Below, piece by piece: positions 61,712 to 64,000 of a stretch of DNA of 64,000 bases (its first letter is position 1; each line of letters opens with the position of its first letter). The stretch is from contig JADYYY010000004.1 of assembly GCA_020853395.1 (NCBI GenBank), forward strand, positions 1 to 64,000. Reading direction: 5' to 3'. Below the pieces are notes generated by a model. The model was not told where the DNA came from. It made no database searches and saw only the letters and a program-made list of their open reading frames with translations. Made by a program: the position numbers and the translations under genes. Origin of the DNA: Acidobacteriota bacterium. Its GTDB lineage: Bacteria > Acidobacteriota > Vicinamibacteria > Vicinamibacterales > SCN-69-37.

Positions 61712-62161
61712 ATGCTACAACGAACGCGACGAGACGCTCCCCAGCGCCTCTGGTGTGCATCCCCGGCGTCTCGGCCGACGGAGGTCGACGCCGAGACGTA
61801 CTACGCGTCCCTGCGCGGCGTGGTGCTCACGCCGGGACGCGCGCCCGCCTGGGTGCCGGTGAAGACCGCGGAGTGGCTCGCCTTCCGCGAGCGCAGCGCG
61901 GTGAGCGAGGTCGATCGACTGAAGGGCGAGCTGGAACAGCAGCGGACGGCCGTCGATGCCTACCGAGCCGACATGGAGCGCAGCATCGCGCAGGCATCGG
62001 ACGCCGCCACGAAGGCACGGAGGCGAACGAGCGACGCGGCGCTCAAACAGGCCGTCCGCGAGATAGATTACGCGGCGCCGCGCGCGCGCGGCGCCGGCCG
62101 GGTCCGTCTCAGGCAGGCACGGGCGTCGGATCCATGCCGGCCCAAAGGTTCATCGTGTTGA
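61712..62161 (+). CDS. Hypothetical protein with central coiled coil
   Basis: About 149 residues. The middle (VDAETYYASLRGVVLTPG, WLAFRERSAVSEVDRLKGEL) shows strong GC-third-position codon bias and a heptad-like charged helix. No family recognised. The start is uncertain, and the last 50 bp overlap the convergent DinB-like gene, so the 3' end could be frameshifted or extended. Confidence 0.45.
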   Translation: MLQRTRRDAPQRLWCASPASRPTEVDAETYYASLRGVVLTPGRAPAWVPVKTAEWLAFRERSAVSEVDRLKGELEQQRTAVDAYRADMERSIAQASDAATKARRRTSDAALKQAVREIDYAAPRARGAGRVRLRQARASDPCRPKGSSC

Positions 62162-62615
62162 GCTCTTCCCGTCCGCACGCCTTCAAGTACAGGAAGAGCT
62201 GGGTGCGGTACGCCGCACATCCGCACAGCACGTTGTTGACGATGAACGCGCCGCGACTGGAGGTGCGGCCGAACACCGTGACGTTCGTGCGGAAGTCGTC
62301 ATCGGACATGTCGTCGAGCAGCCTCGCGTACTCCTCGGACTGCGCGGCGATGGCGCCGACCGTCGCGTCGAAGTCGCGCGCCGCGGCGGCATTCTGGACG
62401 GCGGTCCAGTGCGCCGGGTCGAACGCGCCGGCCTTCGCGGCCGACAGGAGCTCGGGCCCCATGTAGCTCAGGTACCGCAGCAGCTCCAGCACGCTGCGCT
62501 GCTTGGCCGTGGGCCGGTACTCGAGGTGATGGCGGTCCACCTTGCTCGCCAGGTGGAGCAGGATGCGGACTTCGTTCTGGAGCGATGCGATCAGTTCAGC
62601 TTTGGTCAGGATCAT
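62109..62615 (-). CDS. DinB-like helical protein
   Basis: The 168-residue protein has the DinB/YfiT-type four-helix layout: LIASLQNEVRILLHLASKV with a following HHLEYRPTAKQRSVLELLRY, and HWTAVQNAAAARDFDATVGA. The ligand His typical of DinB hydrolases is only partly kept. ATG 62615 start. Function unknown. Confidence 0.72.
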   Translation of the reverse strand: MILTKAELIASLQNEVRILLHLASKVDRHHLEYRPTAKQRSVLELLRYLSYMGPELLSAAKAGAFDPAHWTAVQNAAAARDFDATVGAIAAQSEEYARLLDDMSDDDFRTNVTVFGRTSSRGAFIVNNVLCGCAAYRTQLFLYLKACGREELNTMNLWAGMDPTPVPA

Positions 62616-62685
62616 CGATGCCCTCGCGACGGAAGAATCGGCGCACGATTCTAATGCATCGCGAGGCGGGCGTGGGTCGATCAGC

Positions 62686-62889
62686 TCACGCCCGATAGCC
62701 GAGCAGCCTGGCCGGCAGGAACAGCACGGCTCGGACGAACGCGAGCAGCGCCTCGACTACGATGCCGAGGAGGCGGAACGGGATCGAGAGCAGCCAGACG
62801 ATCGGCAGCACGAGCAGCGCGAGGACGGCGAACGGCCACGCGATCACGAACAGCAGGCACCACGCGAGAAAGATCAGCATGACCGTCAT
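62686..62889 (-). CDS. Small hydrophobic membrane protein
   Basis: About 67 residues, nearly all hydrophobic, with two or three helices (LIFLAWCLLFVIAWPFAVLA, LLVLPIVWLLSIPFRLLGIV). AAAGGGG lies upstream of ATG 62880. ATGs at 62889 and 62907 and GTG-rich upstream sequence make the start uncertain. Unknown function. Confidence 0.55.
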   Translation of the reverse strand: MTVMLIFLAWCLLFVIAWPFAVLALLVLPIVWLLSIPFRLLGIVVEALLAFVRAVLFLPARLLGYRA

Positions 62890-62985
62890 CCCCTTTCTCA
62901 CACCCATCGCCTCACGCGCGCGCGACACCGGTCCCACGGCTCGCCGAACGTTCGGGCCAGCCGGCGGGCACGACCGCGGCAGGCG

Positions 62986-63534
62986 CTAGTCGGGCGGCAT
63001 CGCGGGCAAGCCGTCGATGCTCGCCGCGTTCTTCCTCCGGCAGTAGTCGCGCAGCCCGCTGTCTCCCTTGCGGCGCGCCCAGTCGACGAGCTGCGAGCGG
63101 TCGTCCACGTAGTCGTACAGCGGCACACCGAATCCGCACGAGGTCGAGACGCGCGTGACCTCCACGTCGACGATCGTCCGGCCCTGGTGCGCCGGCGGAA
63201 ACAGCGGCCGCAGCGTCTGGAAGTCGCCGGCGTCGGGCGTCAGCACGCGGCCTCGGCCGTGCAGGCGCACGATGCGCGGCGCGCCGGTGAACGCGCACAG
63301 CATGAGCACGATTCGTCCGTTCTCCCGCAGGTGCGCGACGGTCTCGGCGCCGCTGCCGTGATGATCCAGGTAGGCGACGCGATGCGGGCCGAGGACTCGC
63401 AGCGCGTCGAGCCCCTTCGGCGACACGTTGACGTGCTGCTCGGCCGACAGCGGCGCCGTCGCCACGAAGAACACGTGCTGCGCTTCGATGAACGCTCGAA
63501 GCGTGTTGTCGATGCCAGGATGAACGTCGCCCAT
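62986..63534 (-). CDS. Pyridoxamine 5'-phosphate oxidase-fold protein
   Basis: The 182-residue protein has the split-barrel FMN-binding pattern: QHVFFVATAPLSAEQHVNVS, KGLDALRVLGPHRVAYLDHH, ENGRIVLMLCAFTGAPRIVR and GRGRVLTP. It resembles uncharacterised flavin-binding proteins. ATG 63534 is preferred to 63555, which lacks spacing for a ribosome-binding site. Confidence 0.82.
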   Translation of the reverse strand: MGDVHPGIDNTLRAFIEAQHVFFVATAPLSAEQHVNVSPKGLDALRVLGPHRVAYLDHHGSGAETVAHLRENGRIVLMLCAFTGAPRIVRLHGRGRVLTPDAGDFQTLRPLFPPAHQGRTIVDVEVTRVSTSCGFGVPLYDYVDDRSQLVDWARRKGDSGLRDYCRRKNAASIDGLPAMPPD

Positions 63535-63652
63535 GACGGCGTTGCTCCGTCCCATTCTATGGCCGACACGCCCACCGCACGCGCCGTGTCACGCGCCGGC
63601 ATGACGACGGTCATGCCCCGAAAGACGCAGTCTCCGCTACAGTGGATCTGTT

Positions 63653-63925
63653 GTGAAAGAGACGTTTCTCCACCCTCGCCGGCCAGAGCGTGTCTGCTGG
63701 GGATGCGAGAAGCTCTGCCCGGCCGACGACCTGGCCTGCGGCAACGGCACCATCCGAACGCCTCATCCGGTCGAGCTCTTCGGCGACGACTGGCTCGACT
63801 GGTCTCGGGAACGGAACGAGACCTCAGCGCCCGGTCTCTGTCCTTCCGGCGCCACCGCATCCCCGCGCCTCGAAGGCACCGATCTGGACGGTGACGCGGC
63901 TCGGGAACGGCTGACCGCTCATTGA
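63653..63925 (+). CDS. DUF3079-type Cys-rich small protein
   Basis: The first 55 residues match the DUF3079 pattern: PERVCWGCEKLCPADDLACG with four Cys and HPVELFGDDWLDW. The remaining 35 residues are antisense to the gene entering from the right edge and look unlike the family, so the true protein may be shorter or its tail has changed. GTG 63653 start, with TACAGT at 63638-63643 as a possible -10. The Cys pattern suggests metal binding. Function unknown. Confidence 0.65.
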   Translation: MKETFLHPRRPERVCWGCEKLCPADDLACGNGTIRTPHPVELFGDDWLDWSRERNETSAPGLCPSGATASPRLEGTDLDGDAARERLTAH

Positions 63926-64000
63926 GTCCGTGCAGGGCTGATCGAGCACGGTCACGGTCGCGACCGCTTGGCCGGCCGCGCGCGCGACGTATCGACGTCC
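63824..64000 (-). CDS. C-terminal part of a COG3650/META-like exported protein (starts outside window)
   Basis: Translating inward from the right edge on the minus strand gives 58 residues ending at a TGA (63826-63824). They contain ATVTVLDQPCTDSMSGQPFP and VTVQIGAFEARGCGG. This matches the C-terminal signature (C-x-D-x-M-S-G-x-P, then G-C-G-G) of small lipoprotein-like exported proteins. The gene enters antiparallel to the DUF3079 gene and overlaps its 3' end. Confidence 0.6.
   Translation of the reverse strand, partial: GRRYVARAAGQAVATVTVLDQPCTDSMSGQPFPSRVTVQIGAFEARGCGGAGRTETGR

Overview
The window is high-GC bacterial chromosomal DNA, densely packed with genes on both strands and showing no phage, transposase, CRISPR, rRNA or tRNA signal. 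The best lineage clue is the pair of secreted von Willebrand A proteins at 48957-50773, which match the VWFA-related domain family typical of Acidobacteriota. Together with the GC content, the separate F0 operon, the fused E1 dehydrogenase and the PEP-CTERM protein, this suggests a member of Acidobacteriota, probably Vicinamibacteria-like. That placement is inference.

Layout. 1-2642: 3' part of a large secreted protein with a duplicated beta-rich module around two Ig-like repeats. 2697-19251: a surface-glycan locus with a flippase, three GT39-type membrane glycosyltransferases, two radical SAM enzymes, a polyprenyl-phosphate-sugar synthase-like GT2, a membrane protein, two SAM methyltransferases, a GNAT protein, a NodB-like deacetylase and a GT4. 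19269-23413: yqeY with a strong terminator, murJ, a rhomboid protease and a secreted protein. 23495-25482 (minus): cupin-lemA-M48 protease operon, divergent from a fused 2-oxoacid dehydrogenase E1 (25552-27714). 27718-30427: a Crp/Fnr regulator, the di-iron repair protein Ric, a cupin and a methyltransferase, linked by two copies of a TTGCG-N4-CGCAA palindrome. 30478-34215: nadE and typA. 34304-40129 (minus): a lower-GC block of exported proteins: a hydrolase/PKD/propeller chimera, a protein with a choice-of-anchor-X-like domain and a PEP-CTERM protein. 40130-41219: a long gap with a phased GATC array. 41220-45219: ferritin-like protein, flavin-binding-fold protein, a secreted protein with decayed tandem paralogs, and a GT87. 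45241-48807 (minus): an EamA transporter and an F0 ATP-synthase operon without F1. 48957-53790: two VWA proteins overlapping a CobA-HemD fusion, then an MFS carrier. 53874-64000: an oxidoreductase, M1 peptidase, membrane protein, ICL/PEPM enzyme, M20 peptidase, B3-type metallo-hydrolase, DinB-like and flavin-fold proteins, a DUF3079-type protein, and the tail of an exported protein that overlaps it from the opposite strand.

The most distinctive regulatory observation is the Crp/Fnr circuit. One palindrome is centred exactly 41.5 bp upstream of the predicted start site of ric. The second is centred 41.5 bp from predicted start sites on both sides, for the cupin and the methyltransferase. Several promoters show symmetric back-to-back -10 elements or a -10 box six bases before an ATG, which suggests leaderless mRNAs. 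All promoter calls are by eye and unproven.
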